59,489 nt of DNA, taken from Microbacterium marinilacus (GTDB lineage: Bacteria; Actinomycetota; Actinomycetes; Actinomycetales; Microbacteriaceae). The notes under the pieces were generated by a model that saw only the letters and a list, made by a program, of their open reading frames with translations, was not told the origin of the DNA and made no database searches. Positions 42,356-50,727 of the stretch are shown piece by piece (the stretch's first letter is position 1; the number at the start of each line of letters is the position of its first letter). A program made the position numbers and the translations under genes. The stretch spans positions 207,595 through 267,083 of the forward strand of contig NZ_JAIJZW010000005.1 of NCBI RefSeq assembly GCF_019753765.1. The letters run 5' to 3'.

Positions 42356-43896
42356 TGGCAGGTCAGCCCGTCCTGCGGCACGGTGCCATCGAGGAAGAAC
42401 GTGTCGACGGCGTCGTCGATGCAGGAGCTGGCGCCGTTGTAGGCGGTGTGCCCCTCGCCCTCGTACGTCATCAGCACGCCGCTGGAGAGCTGCTCCGCCA
42501 GCGAGACCGCCCACTCGTACGGCGTCGCCGGGTCACCCGTCGTGCCGATCACGACGATCGGCGCCGCGCCCTCCGCCGCGATCGGCTCGCGCACGCCGGT
42601 CGGCTCGTACGGCCAGACCTCGCACACGCCGGGGCCGTCCCAGTACGGCGCGATCGTCGGCGCCTCCTGCTGCACCAGCTCGTCGGACGCGTCGATCTGC
42701 TCCTGCGTCTCGTCCGCCGGGTAGTCCATGCAGTTGTACGCCTGGAACGCCTCGGTCGAGTTGTCCTGGTACTGCCCGTCCTGCCGACCGTTGTAGAAGT
42801 CGGCGAGCAGGAACGCCGTGGCGGAGTCGCCCTGCAGCGCCTCGGTGAGCGCGGCCGTCAGGTACGGCCAGTTCTCCTCGGCGTACAGCGCCGCGATGAT
42901 GGCCGTCATCAGGCTGTCGGCGCCCAGGCTGCGTCCGTCCGGGGAGGACAGCGGCGAGCGGTCGACCGACGCCAGCAGCGCGGAGAGATCGCCCATCGCC
43001 TGGTCCACCGAGCCGTCGAACGGGCATCCGTCGGTCTCGAGGCACGACTCCATGTAGGTGCGCAGCGCCTGTTCGAAGCCGACCGCCTGGGTCGTGCCGA
43101 CGTCGGTCCCCGACACCGACGGGTCGATCGCGCCGTCGAGCACGAGACGGCCGACGCGCTCCGGGAACAGCTTCGCGTAGGTCGCGCCGAGGAAGGTGCC
43201 GTACGAGTAGCCGAGATAGGTCAGCTTCTCGTCGCCCAGCACGCCGCGCAGCAGGTCCATGTCACGGGCCGACTGGTCCGTGGTGATGAACTCGAGGATG
43301 CCGGCGCTGTTCGCCTCGCACGCGTCCGCGAACTCCGTGTTGCGCGCGGTCAGCTCATCCTCCCACTCGGGGGTGCCGCGCTCGTGCTCGGGGATCACGT
43401 AGAGGTAGTCGTCCATCTGGGCCGCGTCGAGGCACGACACCGCGGTCGACCGGCCCACGCCACGGGGGTCGAAGCCGACGATGTCGTAGCGCTCCTGCAG
43501 CGCCTCGCTGACGGCGAAGTCGACCGACTGCGCGACGAAGTCGTAGCCGCTGCCTCCCGGCCCGCCGGGGTTCAGCAGCAGCGAGCCGAGCGGGTCGCCC
43601 TCCGTGGCCCGCTGCCGCACGACGGCGAGCTCGATCTCGCCGGCGTCCGGCTCGGCCCAGTCGAGCGGAGCGACGATGGTCGTGCAGTCGAACGACGCGC
43701 CGCATTCCGACCATTCCACGTCCTGGTCGTAGAAGACCCGGAGCTCGGCGGCGATCGCAGGATCGGGGGTGCGGGATGCGTCCGGCCGCTGCGGCGACCC
43801 CTCGGGGATCTGCGCGTAGAGGCAGCCGGACAGCGCCAGGGCGCCGACGACGAGGACGGCGACGGCGCTGCCGAGCCGGCGGATGGTACGGGTCAC
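42352..43896 (-). CDS. Secreted alpha/beta-hydrolase lipoprotein, tripeptidyl aminopeptidase type
   Basis: This is a 514-residue exported lipoprotein with a signal peptide and lipobox LSGC (C25). The S33-family peptidase core has the oxyanion region LLLNPGGPGGSG, a RYDIVGFDPRGVGRS stretch and nucleophile elbow GYSYGT. A late Asp lies in IGTTGDPATPY and His in YEGEGHTAYNG. The C-terminal TAP domain and several Cys are as in the SlpD/E and Tap proteins of actinomycetes. It should trim peptides at the outer face of the membrane. Its start overlaps the holB stop (ATGA) and its stop overlaps the IclR gene. Confidence 0.9.
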   Translation of the reverse strand: MTRTIRRLGSAVAVLVVGALALSGCLYAQIPEGSPQRPDASRTPDPAIAAELRVFYDQDVEWSECGASFDCTTIVAPLDWAEPDAGEIELAVVRQRATEGDPLGSLLLNPGGPGGSGYDFVAQSVDFAVSEALQERYDIVGFDPRGVGRSTAVSCLDAAQMDDYLYVIPEHERGTPEWEDELTARNTEFADACEANSAGILEFITTDQSARDMDLLRGVLGDEKLTYLGYSYGTFLGATYAKLFPERVGRLVLDGAIDPSVSGTDVGTTQAVGFEQALRTYMESCLETDGCPFDGSVDQAMGDLSALLASVDRSPLSSPDGRSLGADSLMTAIIAALYAEENWPYLTAALTEALQGDSATAFLLADFYNGRQDGQYQDNSTEAFQAYNCMDYPADETQEQIDASDELVQQEAPTIAPYWDGPGVCEVWPYEPTGVREPIAAEGAAPIVVIGTTGDPATPYEWAVSLAEQLSSGVLMTYEGEGHTAYNGASSCIDDAVDTFFLDGTVPQDGLTCQ

Positions 43897-45068
43897 GCCT
43901 TCTTCTCTCTGCCGGGGGCTCTTCCGCTCACGACGGTCACGAGCAGCGATTCGAGCGCGAGCGTGGGCTGCACGTTCTGCTCGAGCGCCTCGCGCGTCTC
44001 GGCGATGTGATCGAGCACGAGCAGCGTGCGATCTGCCGACCAGCGTGCCGCGAGCTCGTGGAGGTCCTCGAGCAGCTCGATGTTGATGATGTCCGTCTCG
44101 CGCCGGAACTGCAGCATGACGAGGTCCCGGAACAGCGACTGGAGGTCGGTGAGCACGCGGTCCAGGCCGTCGCGGAGGCTGCGCGTCGCACGGCGCTTCT
44201 GATCGTCCTCGAGCGCGCTCAGCTGGCTGCGCACCGCGGGCGGGATGCGGGCCCCGTCGGCGATGCCGACCGTGCGCAGCAGGGACGAGCGCTCGGCCTC
44301 GTCACGCTCGGCGGTGAGCGCCTTGGCGTCGTCGGTGGCGGCCTGCACGATCTGCCCGGCGACCTCGACGACGTCGCCGATGCCGCGGACGCGCAGCACT
44401 CCTCGCAGCGTCTCGTCGCGACGCGTGCGCGACGCCTCGTCGGTGGCGAGGCGCTGCGCCATGCCGATGTGCCGCTGGGCGTGCCGTGCCGACTGCTCGG
44501 CGACGTCCGGCTCGGCGCCGGTGCGCGCCGTGATGAGGCGCGCCACCTCGTCGACGCCGGGCTCGCGCAGCCGCAGCACGCGCACGCGGGAGCGGATCGT
44601 GGGCAGCAGATCGGCGTCGCTCGGGGCGCACAGGATCCAGACCGTGCGCTCAGGCGGCTCCTCGAGCGCCTTCAGGAGCACGTTCGCGGTGCGCTCGGGC
44701 ATCCGGTCGGCGTCCTCCATCACCATCACGCGGTGTCGGCCCGCGGACGGGGCGAGGTAGGACCGCGCGGCCATCTTGCGCGCGTCCTCGATCCGGATGA
44801 TGCTTCCCTCGGTGCGCAGCAGCGTGAGGTCGGAGTGCGTGCGCGCGAGCACCTGGCGCATGGTGTGCTCATCGCCCGGGTCGTTCGCGATGAGCGCCGC
44901 GGCGAACGCCAGCGCCAGCGGTGCCCGCCCGGATCCGGGCGGGCCCGTGATGAGGTAGCCGTGCGCGAGCGCCGCCGGATCGGCGGCCGCAGCGCTCAGG
45001 GCCTCGACCGCCGCGTCCTGGCCCCACACCTCGCCCCACGGCAGGGAGGGGGCGGCCACGGAGGTCAT
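43893..45068 (-). CDS. holB: DNA polymerase III delta-prime subunit
   Basis: This 391-residue clamp-loader subunit has an AAA+ fold with HGYLITGPPGSGR at about residues 36-48, where the Walker A Lys is replaced by Arg (GPPGSGR). This fits a non-ATPase delta-prime. Later come RIEDARKMAARS, RVMVMEDADRM and LKALEEPPERTVWIL, and an Arg-rich SRC-like motif (TIRSRV). No zinc-binding Cys cluster is seen. It works with DnaX and HolA to load the sliding clamp. It has a TAGGCT hexamer 7 bp before the ATG. The 217 bp between it and tmk hold no convincing gene. Confidence 0.9.
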   Translation of the reverse strand: MTSVAAPSLPWGEVWGQDAAVEALSAAAADPAALAHGYLITGPPGSGRAPLALAFAAALIANDPGDEHTMRQVLARTHSDLTLLRTEGSIIRIEDARKMAARSYLAPSAGRHRVMVMEDADRMPERTANVLLKALEEPPERTVWILCAPSDADLLPTIRSRVRVLRLREPGVDEVARLITARTGAEPDVAEQSARHAQRHIGMAQRLATDEASRTRRDETLRGVLRVRGIGDVVEVAGQIVQAATDDAKALTAERDEAERSSLLRTVGIADGARIPPAVRSQLSALEDDQKRRATRSLRDGLDRVLTDLQSLFRDLVMLQFRRETDIINIELLEDLHELAARWSADRTLLVLDHIAETREALEQNVQPTLALESLLVTVVSGRAPGREKKA

Positions 45069-45285
45069 GCGCTCCAGCCTAGCCGCGGGGTGAGACAGTT
45101 CGCCGAGGTCGGCTGGGGCGAACGCCGGCGCCGACGCGTCACGGCGACGGGGCGCGGCATCGATCGCCTGCACGACGCGGGAACGGGTGCGACCGGGGAA
45201 GCGGATGACGGTGGGCCCTCGTGGTTCCGCCGCACGGGTCCTGCGTTGTGCGCCGCGGGCAGGGCTTGGTCCCTCGTCGCGACCG

Positions 45286-45921
45286 TCAGAGCAGCGGCTG
45301 GAGGCGGCGGCGGATGTCTGCCGCCAGCTCGTCGATCGGCCGGGTCGCGTCGAGCACGAGGAAGCGGCCGGGCTCGGCGGCGGCGAGAGCGAGGAACGCC
45401 TCGCGGACGCGTGCATGGAAGTCCGCCTTCTCGGATTCGAGACGGTCGAACGGCTTGTCGTCGGCGTCGAGCCGGGCGCGAGCCGCGCCGGGATCGAGGT
45501 CGAGCAGCACCGTGACGTCGGGCAGGGCTCCCCCCGTGGCCCAGAGCGACAGGTCGCGCACCTCGCCCGCGTCGAGCACACGGCCGGCCCCCTGATAGGC
45601 GACCGACGAGTCGAGGTAACGGTCCTGGATCACGACCTCGCCACGATCGAGCGCCGGGCGCACCAGCGTCTCGACGTGATGGGCTCGGTCGGCCGCGTAC
45701 AGCAGCGCCTCCGCGCGGGGCGCGATGTCACCGCGGTGGTGCAGGACGATGTCCCGGACGAGCACGCCGACCTCGGTGCCGCCCGGCTCGCGGGTGCGGA
45801 CGACCGTCCGCCCGGTGCCCTCGATCCATTCCTGCAGCAGGGCCGCCTGCGTCGTCTTGCCCGAGCCGTCGCCGCCTTCGAACGTCACCCACAGACCGGC
45901 CGCCACGGCGGATCCGGTCAC
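45286..45921 (-). CDS. tmk: Thymidylate kinase
   Basis: This 211-residue enzyme makes dTDP from dTMP. The P-loop is FEGGDGSGKTT (about residues 14-24), the TREPGG motif is present, and the DRYLDSSVAYQG motif carries the substrate-binding DR pair. A LID region with basic residues follows. The GTG start overlaps the topA stop (GTGA), so it is coupled to topoisomerase I; holB follows downstream. The topA-tmk-holB order is widespread in Actinobacteria. Confidence 0.95.
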   Translation of the reverse strand: MTGSAVAAGLWVTFEGGDGSGKTTQAALLQEWIEGTGRTVVRTREPGGTEVGVLVRDIVLHHRGDIAPRAEALLYAADRAHHVETLVRPALDRGEVVIQDRYLDSSVAYQGAGRVLDAGEVRDLSLWATGGALPDVTVLLDLDPGAARARLDADDKPFDRLESEKADFHARVREAFLALAAAEPGRFLVLDATRPIDELAADIRRRLQPLL

Positions 45922-48740
45922 TGCTCTCCCGCCGCCTTCGCGGCCTTGTTCGCGGCGCGCGTCGCGGCGGCCTTCTTGGCGGCCTCCGAACGCGAGGACG
46001 AGGTGGCCTTCGTCGCGGGCGTCTTCTTCGCGGGCGTCTTCTTCGCCGCGGGCTTCTTGGCCGCCGCGCCGCCTCGACCGCGCTTCGGGGCCGGCCCCTT
46101 GGCGCGCTTCTCGGCGAGCATCTCGACCGCCCGCTCGAACGTGATCTCGTCGGGCGTGGTGCCGCGCGGGATCGTGACGTTGGTGTCGCCGTCCGTCACA
46201 TACGGGCCGAAGCGGCCGTCGCGGACGCGGATCGGCTTGCCGCTGACGGGATCGGCCTCGAACTCCTTCAGCGCGCTGGAGGCGCGACGGGCGCCGTACT
46301 TCGGCTGCGCGTACAGCGCGAGCGCCTGCTCGAGCGTGACGTCGAAGATCTGGCTCTCGCTCTCAAGCGATCGCGAGTCGGCGCCCTTCTTGAGGTACGG
46401 GCCGAAGCGGCCGTTCTGCGCGGTGATCGGCTCGCCGGACTCGGGGTCGGCGCCGACCGTACGGGGCAGCGAGAGGAGCTGCAGCGCCGTGTCGAGGTCG
46501 ACGGTCTCGGGCGACATCGACTTGAACAGCGACGCGGTGCGGGGCTTGGGCGCCGCGGCCTTCTTCGTCGTGCGCTTCTTCGGCGTCTCCTCGACCACCT
46601 CGCCGGTCGCCGTGTCGGCGGCGTCGGCGTCCACGGCGTCCTGCTCCTGCACGTACGGCCCGAAGCGCCCGTCCTTGACGACCACCAGCTTGCCGTTCTC
46701 GGGGTTCTCGCCCAGCACCCGGTCGCCGGCGACCGGAGCGTCGATGAGCTCCTGCACCTTCTCGGCGGTCAGCTCGTCGGGGGCGAGGTCCTCGGGCACG
46801 TTCACGATGCGCGACTTCGCCTCCGGATCCGCCGCGTCGGCCACGTCGATGTAGGGGCCGTACTTGCCGAAGCGCAGCGTGGCGGTGTCGGTGAGCGGAG
46901 TCGCGTTGAGCGCGCGCGCATCGATCTCGCCGAGGTTGTCGACGATGCCGCGGAGGCCCGGGTGCTCCCCCGAGCCGAAGTAGAACGCCCGCAGCCACTC
47001 GACACGCTTCTGCTCGCCGCGCGCGATCGCGTCGAGCTCGTCCTCCAGCTCGGCGGTGAAGTCGTAGTCGACCAGCTCGGCGAAGTGCTGCTCGAGCAGC
47101 CGCACCACGCTGAACGCCAGCCACGACGGCACGAGCGCCTGTCCGCGCTTGGTCGCGTAACCGCGGTCGAGGACGACGCCGATGATGCTCGCGAAGGTCG
47201 AGGGCCGTCCGATGCCCTTCTCCTCGAGCGCCTTGACGAGGCTCGCCTCGGTGTAGCGCGGCGGCGGCGTGGTCGAGTGGCCCTTGGCCGTCGCCTCGGA
47301 CAGAGCGACGCGGTCGCCCTCGGCGACCTGCGGCAGCGACTGGTTCTCGGCCTCGTCGGCGTCGCGGCGGCGCTCGTCGCGCCCCTCCTCGTAGGCCTCG
47401 AGGAAGCCCTTGAACGTGTAGACCGTGCCGGACGCCGTGAACTCCGCCGTCTTGCCGTCCACCTCGGCGGCGAGCGTGACCGTGGTCGTCTCGAACTCCG
47501 CGTCCGACATCTGGCTGGCGACGGTGCGCTTCCAGATCAGCTCGTACATGCGCTGCTCGTCCCGACCGAGGTCGCCGGCCACCTGCTTCGGGGTGCGGAA
47601 CTGCTCGCCCGACGGGCGGATCGCCTCGTGCGCCTCCTGCGCGTTCTTGCTCTTCGAGGCGTACACGCGCGGCTTGAGCGGCACCGACCGCTCGCCGTAC
47701 AGGCTCACCGCCTGCTCACGAGCCGCCTTGACGGCCTGCGCGCTCAGGTTGGTCGAGTCGGTGCGCATGTAGGTGATGTATCCGCGCTCGTACAGGCTCT
47801 GCGCGACCGACATCGCGTTCTTCGCCGACAGGCCGAGCTTGCGGCCGGCCTCCTGCTGCAGCGTCGAGGTCGTGAACGGCGCGTAGGGGCGGCGCTTGCC
47901 CGGCTTCGCCTCGACCTTCGTGACCTCTCCCCCACCGGCGGCGTCGATCGCGGCGGCGAGGTCGCTCGCGGCCTTCTCGTCGAGCACGACGACGGCGCGC
48001 TTGAGCTGGCCGCGGTCGTCGAAGTCGCGGCCCACGGCGAGCGAGGCGCCGTCCAGGCGCACGAGACGGACGGAGAAGCCCTCCGCGTCACGCGCGGCGG
48101 TGGCCTGGATGCCCCAGTAGTCGGCCGACACGAACGCAATGCGCTCGCGCTCCCGGTCGACGATCAGGCGGGTCGCCGCCGACTGCACGCGCCCGGCGCT
48201 GAGCGCCTGGCCACCGGCTCCCGAACCGACCTTGCGCCACAGCACCGGAGAGACGTCCCAGCCGTACAGGCGGTCGAGGATGCGTCGCGTCTCCTGCGCG
48301 TCGACGAGCGCGAGGTCGAGGTCGCGCGTGCGCTCGACGGCGGCACGGATCGCGTCCTTCGTGATCTCGTGGAACACCATGCGCTTGACGGGCACCTTGG
48401 GCTTGAGCGTCTCGAGCAGGTGCCACGCGATGGCCTCGCCCTCGCGGTCCTCATCAGTGGCGAGCAGCACCTCGGAGGCGTTCTTCAGCGCTCGCTTCAG
48501 CTCGGAGACCGTCTTGGTCTTCCGATCGCTGACGACGTAATAGGGGTCGAAGCCGTTGTCGATGTCGATGGAGTACTTGCCGTACGCGGCGCGGTCCTTC
48601 TCGGGGATGTCGCGCTTGTCGGCGAGGTCACGGATGTGACCCACCGAGCTCAGCACCTCGTACTCGTCGCCGAGGTAGCCCTGGATCGACCTCATCTTCG
48701 TCGGAGACTCGACGATGACGAGCTTCTTGCCTGATGACAA
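45918..48740 (-). CDS. topA: DNA topoisomerase I
   Basis: This 940-residue type IA topoisomerase relaxes negative supercoils. The N-terminal TOPRIM domain has E11 (VIVESPTK) and D97/D99/E101 (DEDREGE). The active-site Tyr is Y324 (ITYMRTDST). Instead of zinc fingers the C-terminus has repeated topo_C_Rpt modules (GRFGPYV-type motifs, four or more) and ends in a Lys/Ala-rich tail that promotes processivity in actinomycetes. The start is a TTG at 48740 with AAAGGA 7 bp upstream; the longer frame to 48767 starts with another TTG and has no ribosome binding site. tmk follows with a 4-bp overlap. Confidence 0.95.
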   Translation of the reverse strand: MSSGKKLVIVESPTKMRSIQGYLGDEYEVLSSVGHIRDLADKRDIPEKDRAAYGKYSIDIDNGFDPYYVVSDRKTKTVSELKRALKNASEVLLATDEDREGEAIAWHLLETLKPKVPVKRMVFHEITKDAIRAAVERTRDLDLALVDAQETRRILDRLYGWDVSPVLWRKVGSGAGGQALSAGRVQSAATRLIVDRERERIAFVSADYWGIQATAARDAEGFSVRLVRLDGASLAVGRDFDDRGQLKRAVVVLDEKAASDLAAAIDAAGGGEVTKVEAKPGKRRPYAPFTTSTLQQEAGRKLGLSAKNAMSVAQSLYERGYITYMRTDSTNLSAQAVKAAREQAVSLYGERSVPLKPRVYASKSKNAQEAHEAIRPSGEQFRTPKQVAGDLGRDEQRMYELIWKRTVASQMSDAEFETTTVTLAAEVDGKTAEFTASGTVYTFKGFLEAYEEGRDERRRDADEAENQSLPQVAEGDRVALSEATAKGHSTTPPPRYTEASLVKALEEKGIGRPSTFASIIGVVLDRGYATKRGQALVPSWLAFSVVRLLEQHFAELVDYDFTAELEDELDAIARGEQKRVEWLRAFYFGSGEHPGLRGIVDNLGEIDARALNATPLTDTATLRFGKYGPYIDVADAADPEAKSRIVNVPEDLAPDELTAEKVQELIDAPVAGDRVLGENPENGKLVVVKDGRFGPYVQEQDAVDADAADTATGEVVEETPKKRTTKKAAAPKPRTASLFKSMSPETVDLDTALQLLSLPRTVGADPESGEPITAQNGRFGPYLKKGADSRSLESESQIFDVTLEQALALYAQPKYGARRASSALKEFEADPVSGKPIRVRDGRFGPYVTDGDTNVTIPRGTTPDEITFERAVEMLAEKRAKGPAPKRGRGGAAAKKPAAKKTPAKKTPATKATSSSRSEAAKKAAATRAANKAAKAAGEQ

Positions 48741-48821
48741 CGGGTGTCCTTTCTTCGATCCACACAATACATACCGCGGACTGTGCGTCGGCTCGCGGGC
48801 TCGCCCGTCCCGACGGGACCC

Positions 48822-49139
48822 TCAGGGAGGAGGTCCGGCGCGGGCCGTGGCGCGCACGGGCAAGCCGACGAAGGTCGACGCGACGCTCACCGTCGCGATC
48901 AGGCCGTCGAGCGAGCATCCGGCGAGCGTCGCGCGCTGCGCGGCGGCGACCTCGCTCGCACGAGCGCACGGGTCGCCCGCGATGGCGCCGCTGACGGTGT
49001 CCGCCGCGGCGAGCGCGGCGGCGTCGGCGACACCGGCGACGCGCTGGCTCTCGACCGCGGCGGCGCCGGATGCGGCGAGGCCGAGCACCAGCACCGCGGC
49101 CACGGAGCCGATGCCGGCGGCGAGGGCTGACCCGGCCAT
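48822..49139 (-). CDS. TadE-like small secreted protein of the Tad cluster
   Basis: This 105-residue protein has one N-terminal helix (about residues 7-28) and an Ala-rich alpha segment (ADAAALAAADTVSG) typical of the putative Flp pilus-assembly TadG/TadE-like proteins (Rv3654c type). It has two Cys that could pair. It follows the TadE gene by 5 bp and is the last gene of the Tad group before topA. Confidence 0.75.
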   Translation of the reverse strand: MAGSALAAGIGSVAAVLVLGLAASGAAAVESQRVAGVADAAALAAADTVSGAIAGDPCARASEVAAAQRATLAGCSLDGLIATVSVASTFVGLPVRATARAGPPP

Positions 49140-49144
49140 CGCCG

Positions 49145-49540
49145 TTACAGCCCGCCGCCGAGGGCGCAGCTGGTCGCGCGGATCGGCACGGGGATGCCCG
49201 CCACGCGTGGCTCGGCCGTCGCGGTGACGCAGACGAGGTCGCCCCTCCAGGACGTCGCGGAGGCGGCACCGCCGACCGCCTGCGCGACCACCTCCGCGGC
49301 CCGCCCCTCGGGCTCGCCGCGCGCCACGATCCGCGCGGCGTCGGCCGCGACGTCCTGCAACCGCACCTGGGTCGCGGCCGCCAGCAGCCCACCGATGCCG
49401 AGGACGATGACGACCGCGACGGCCGGCAACGCGACCGCGAGCTCCGCCGCCACCGAGCCGCCCTCGTCCGCGAGGACGGGCGAGCGGCTGCGGCGGACGG
49501 CGGAGGGCGCGTCGCGGGCTCGTGCCGCGCGTCGGCTCAC
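49145..49540 (-). CDS. TadE-family pseudopilin
   Basis: This 131-residue protein has a basic N-terminus (SRRAARARDAP), then a TadE-type cleavage/helix region GGSVAAELAVALPAVAVVIVLGIGG whose conserved Glu sits at the start of the hydrophobic helix. A small Cys-containing domain follows. It starts at a GTG overlapping the DUF4244 stop (GTGA). It is a minor pilin of the Tad system (Rv3655c-like). Confidence 0.82.
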   Translation of the reverse strand: MSRRAARARDAPSAVRRSRSPVLADEGGSVAAELAVALPAVAVVIVLGIGGLLAAATQVRLQDVAADAARIVARGEPEGRAAEVVAQAVGGAASATSWRGDLVCVTATAEPRVAGIPVPIRATSCALGGGL

Positions 49541-49761
49541 GAGACCGTGAGCGCGCGGCGCACCAGATCGGTGAGGATCTCGCGCACCTCGCCCGAGCGC
49601 ATGATCACGACCAGGACGCCGGCGAACGCCACGGCGGCCATCGTCACGATGGCGTATTCCGCCGTCGAGGCGCCGGTGTCGTCCGCGACGAGATCGGCGA
49701 GCCCGTGCCGGGTGCGGGGCTCCGCGAAGCCGTTGCGCTGTTCGTCGTTTCGAGGGTTCAT
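49537..49761 (-). CDS. DUF4244 / Flp-like pilin subunit
   Basis: This 74-residue protein has a hydrophilic leader of about 30 residues, then GASTAEYAIVTMAAVAFAGVLVVIM. The Glu-Tyr pair at the head of the single helix is the Flp/Tad prepilin signature. Relative to Flp it has a longer leader, as usual for DUF4244 (Rv3656c type). AGAAAGAAGGAGT precedes the ATG, the strongest ribosome binding site in the cluster. A GCCCC hairpin (49801-49815) lies just upstream, consistent with extra production of the main subunit. Confidence 0.85.
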   Translation of the reverse strand: MNPRNDEQRNGFAEPRTRHGLADLVADDTGASTAEYAIVTMAAVAFAGVLVVIMRSGEVREILTDLVRRALTVS

Positions 49762-49821
49762 GACTCCTTCTTTCTTTTGGGCCTTCGTCGGGACGTGTCG
49801 GCCCCGTCCTGGGGCGGTGAC

Positions 49822-50727
49822 TCACCCGGGCATTCCCGGGAGAGGGGTGGCGGCGAGCACGCCGAGCAGCATGGGCGCGACGCCGAGGCAGAGGAACGCC
49901 GGCAGGGTGCAGGCGCCGAGCGGGAGCAGCAGGCGCGATCCGAGCTTCGCGGCCCTCAACCTGCCTTCGGTGCGCGAGGCGTGGCGCTCGTGCGCGGCGG
50001 CGGCGCGCAGCAGCTCGACACCGGGGACGCCCGCCTCGCGCGACAGCGCCAGCACCGACGCGGTCTCGCCGCCGCCTGCCCTCGGCCCGCCGGGCGCCTG
50101 CGCGACGAGATGCTCCGCACGCTCGATCGAGGCGCCGCCGCTCAGGGCGATCGCGGTCAGCTCGGCGTGCATCCCCGGCATCCCCGGCAGCGGCTGCGCC
50201 GCCCTCACGAGGCGCCGCGTCCACCCGCGGGCGACCAGCAAAAGGGCCGCACCGGCGACGAGACACGCGATGCCGACGGGCTGTGCGAACAGGACGCCGA
50301 GCACGTCGAAGCCCAGGGCGCCTCCGAGCAGCAGCCCGGCGAGCGGCAGCCAGGTCATGAGGCGGGCTGTCCCGGCGGGCTCGGCCAACGCGATGCGAAC
50401 GTCGTCGCGTGCCTCCTGCGCGTCGCGGAGCGCGGCGGCGACCGACCGCAGGCAGTCGGCGAGAGGGGCGCCGACCGTGGCCGCGACCTCCCAGGCCGCG
50501 GCGATGTCGAGCCAGGCGTCGTCTGCGTCGCCCTCCGCTTCGATGGCCTCCGGCAGCGGCACGCCCGCGGCCGCGCGGTCGGCGATCCGCCCGGCGACCG
50601 CGTCCCCGGCGCTCGCGAGGTGCCGCCAGGCGGCGTGCGGGGTCGCGCCCGCCTGCAGCAGCACGGCGAGACGGAGCACCGTCGCCTCCACGGCCCCCGC
50701 CGGCCGGGACGTCCTCGCCTTCTTCAT
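49822..50727 (-). CDS. TadB-TadC fusion, type II secretion F-type platform protein
   Basis: This 301-residue membrane protein appears to hold two consecutive T2SF-type halves. The first (about residues 10-165) has LAVLLQAGATPHAAW...AWEVAATVGAPLADCLRSVAAALRDAQEARDDV and two helices. The second (about 185-300) repeats the logic with ELTAIALSGGASIERAEHL...ALSREAGVPGVELLRAAAAHERHASRTEGRLRAAKLGSRLLLPLGAC. In M. tuberculosis these are separate proteins (Rv3658c and Rv3657c). It forms the inner-membrane platform of the pilus motor. The ATG overlaps the tadA stop (ATGA). Confidence 0.8.
   Translation of the reverse strand: MKKARTSRPAGAVEATVLRLAVLLQAGATPHAAWRHLASAGDAVAGRIADRAAAGVPLPEAIEAEGDADDAWLDIAAAWEVAATVGAPLADCLRSVAAALRDAQEARDDVRIALAEPAGTARLMTWLPLAGLLLGGALGFDVLGVLFAQPVGIACLVAGAALLLVARGWTRRLVRAAQPLPGMPGMHAELTAIALSGGASIERAEHLVAQAPGGPRAGGGETASVLALSREAGVPGVELLRAAAAHERHASRTEGRLRAAKLGSRLLLPLGACTLPAFLCLGVAPMLLGVLAATPLPGMPG

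Noticed and set aside
42356..42514. N-terminal extension of the IclR protein to 42514
   Set aside because: The added residues are the antisense shadow of the peptidase gene (Arg/Gly/His-rich). The winged helix begins right after the GTG at 42355.
45069..45285. Possible gene or N-terminal extension in the gap between tmk and holB
   Set aside because: One minus-strand frame stays open, but its composition is Arg/Ala-rich without conserved motifs. The TAGGCT hexamer next to the holB ATG indicates a promoter here instead.
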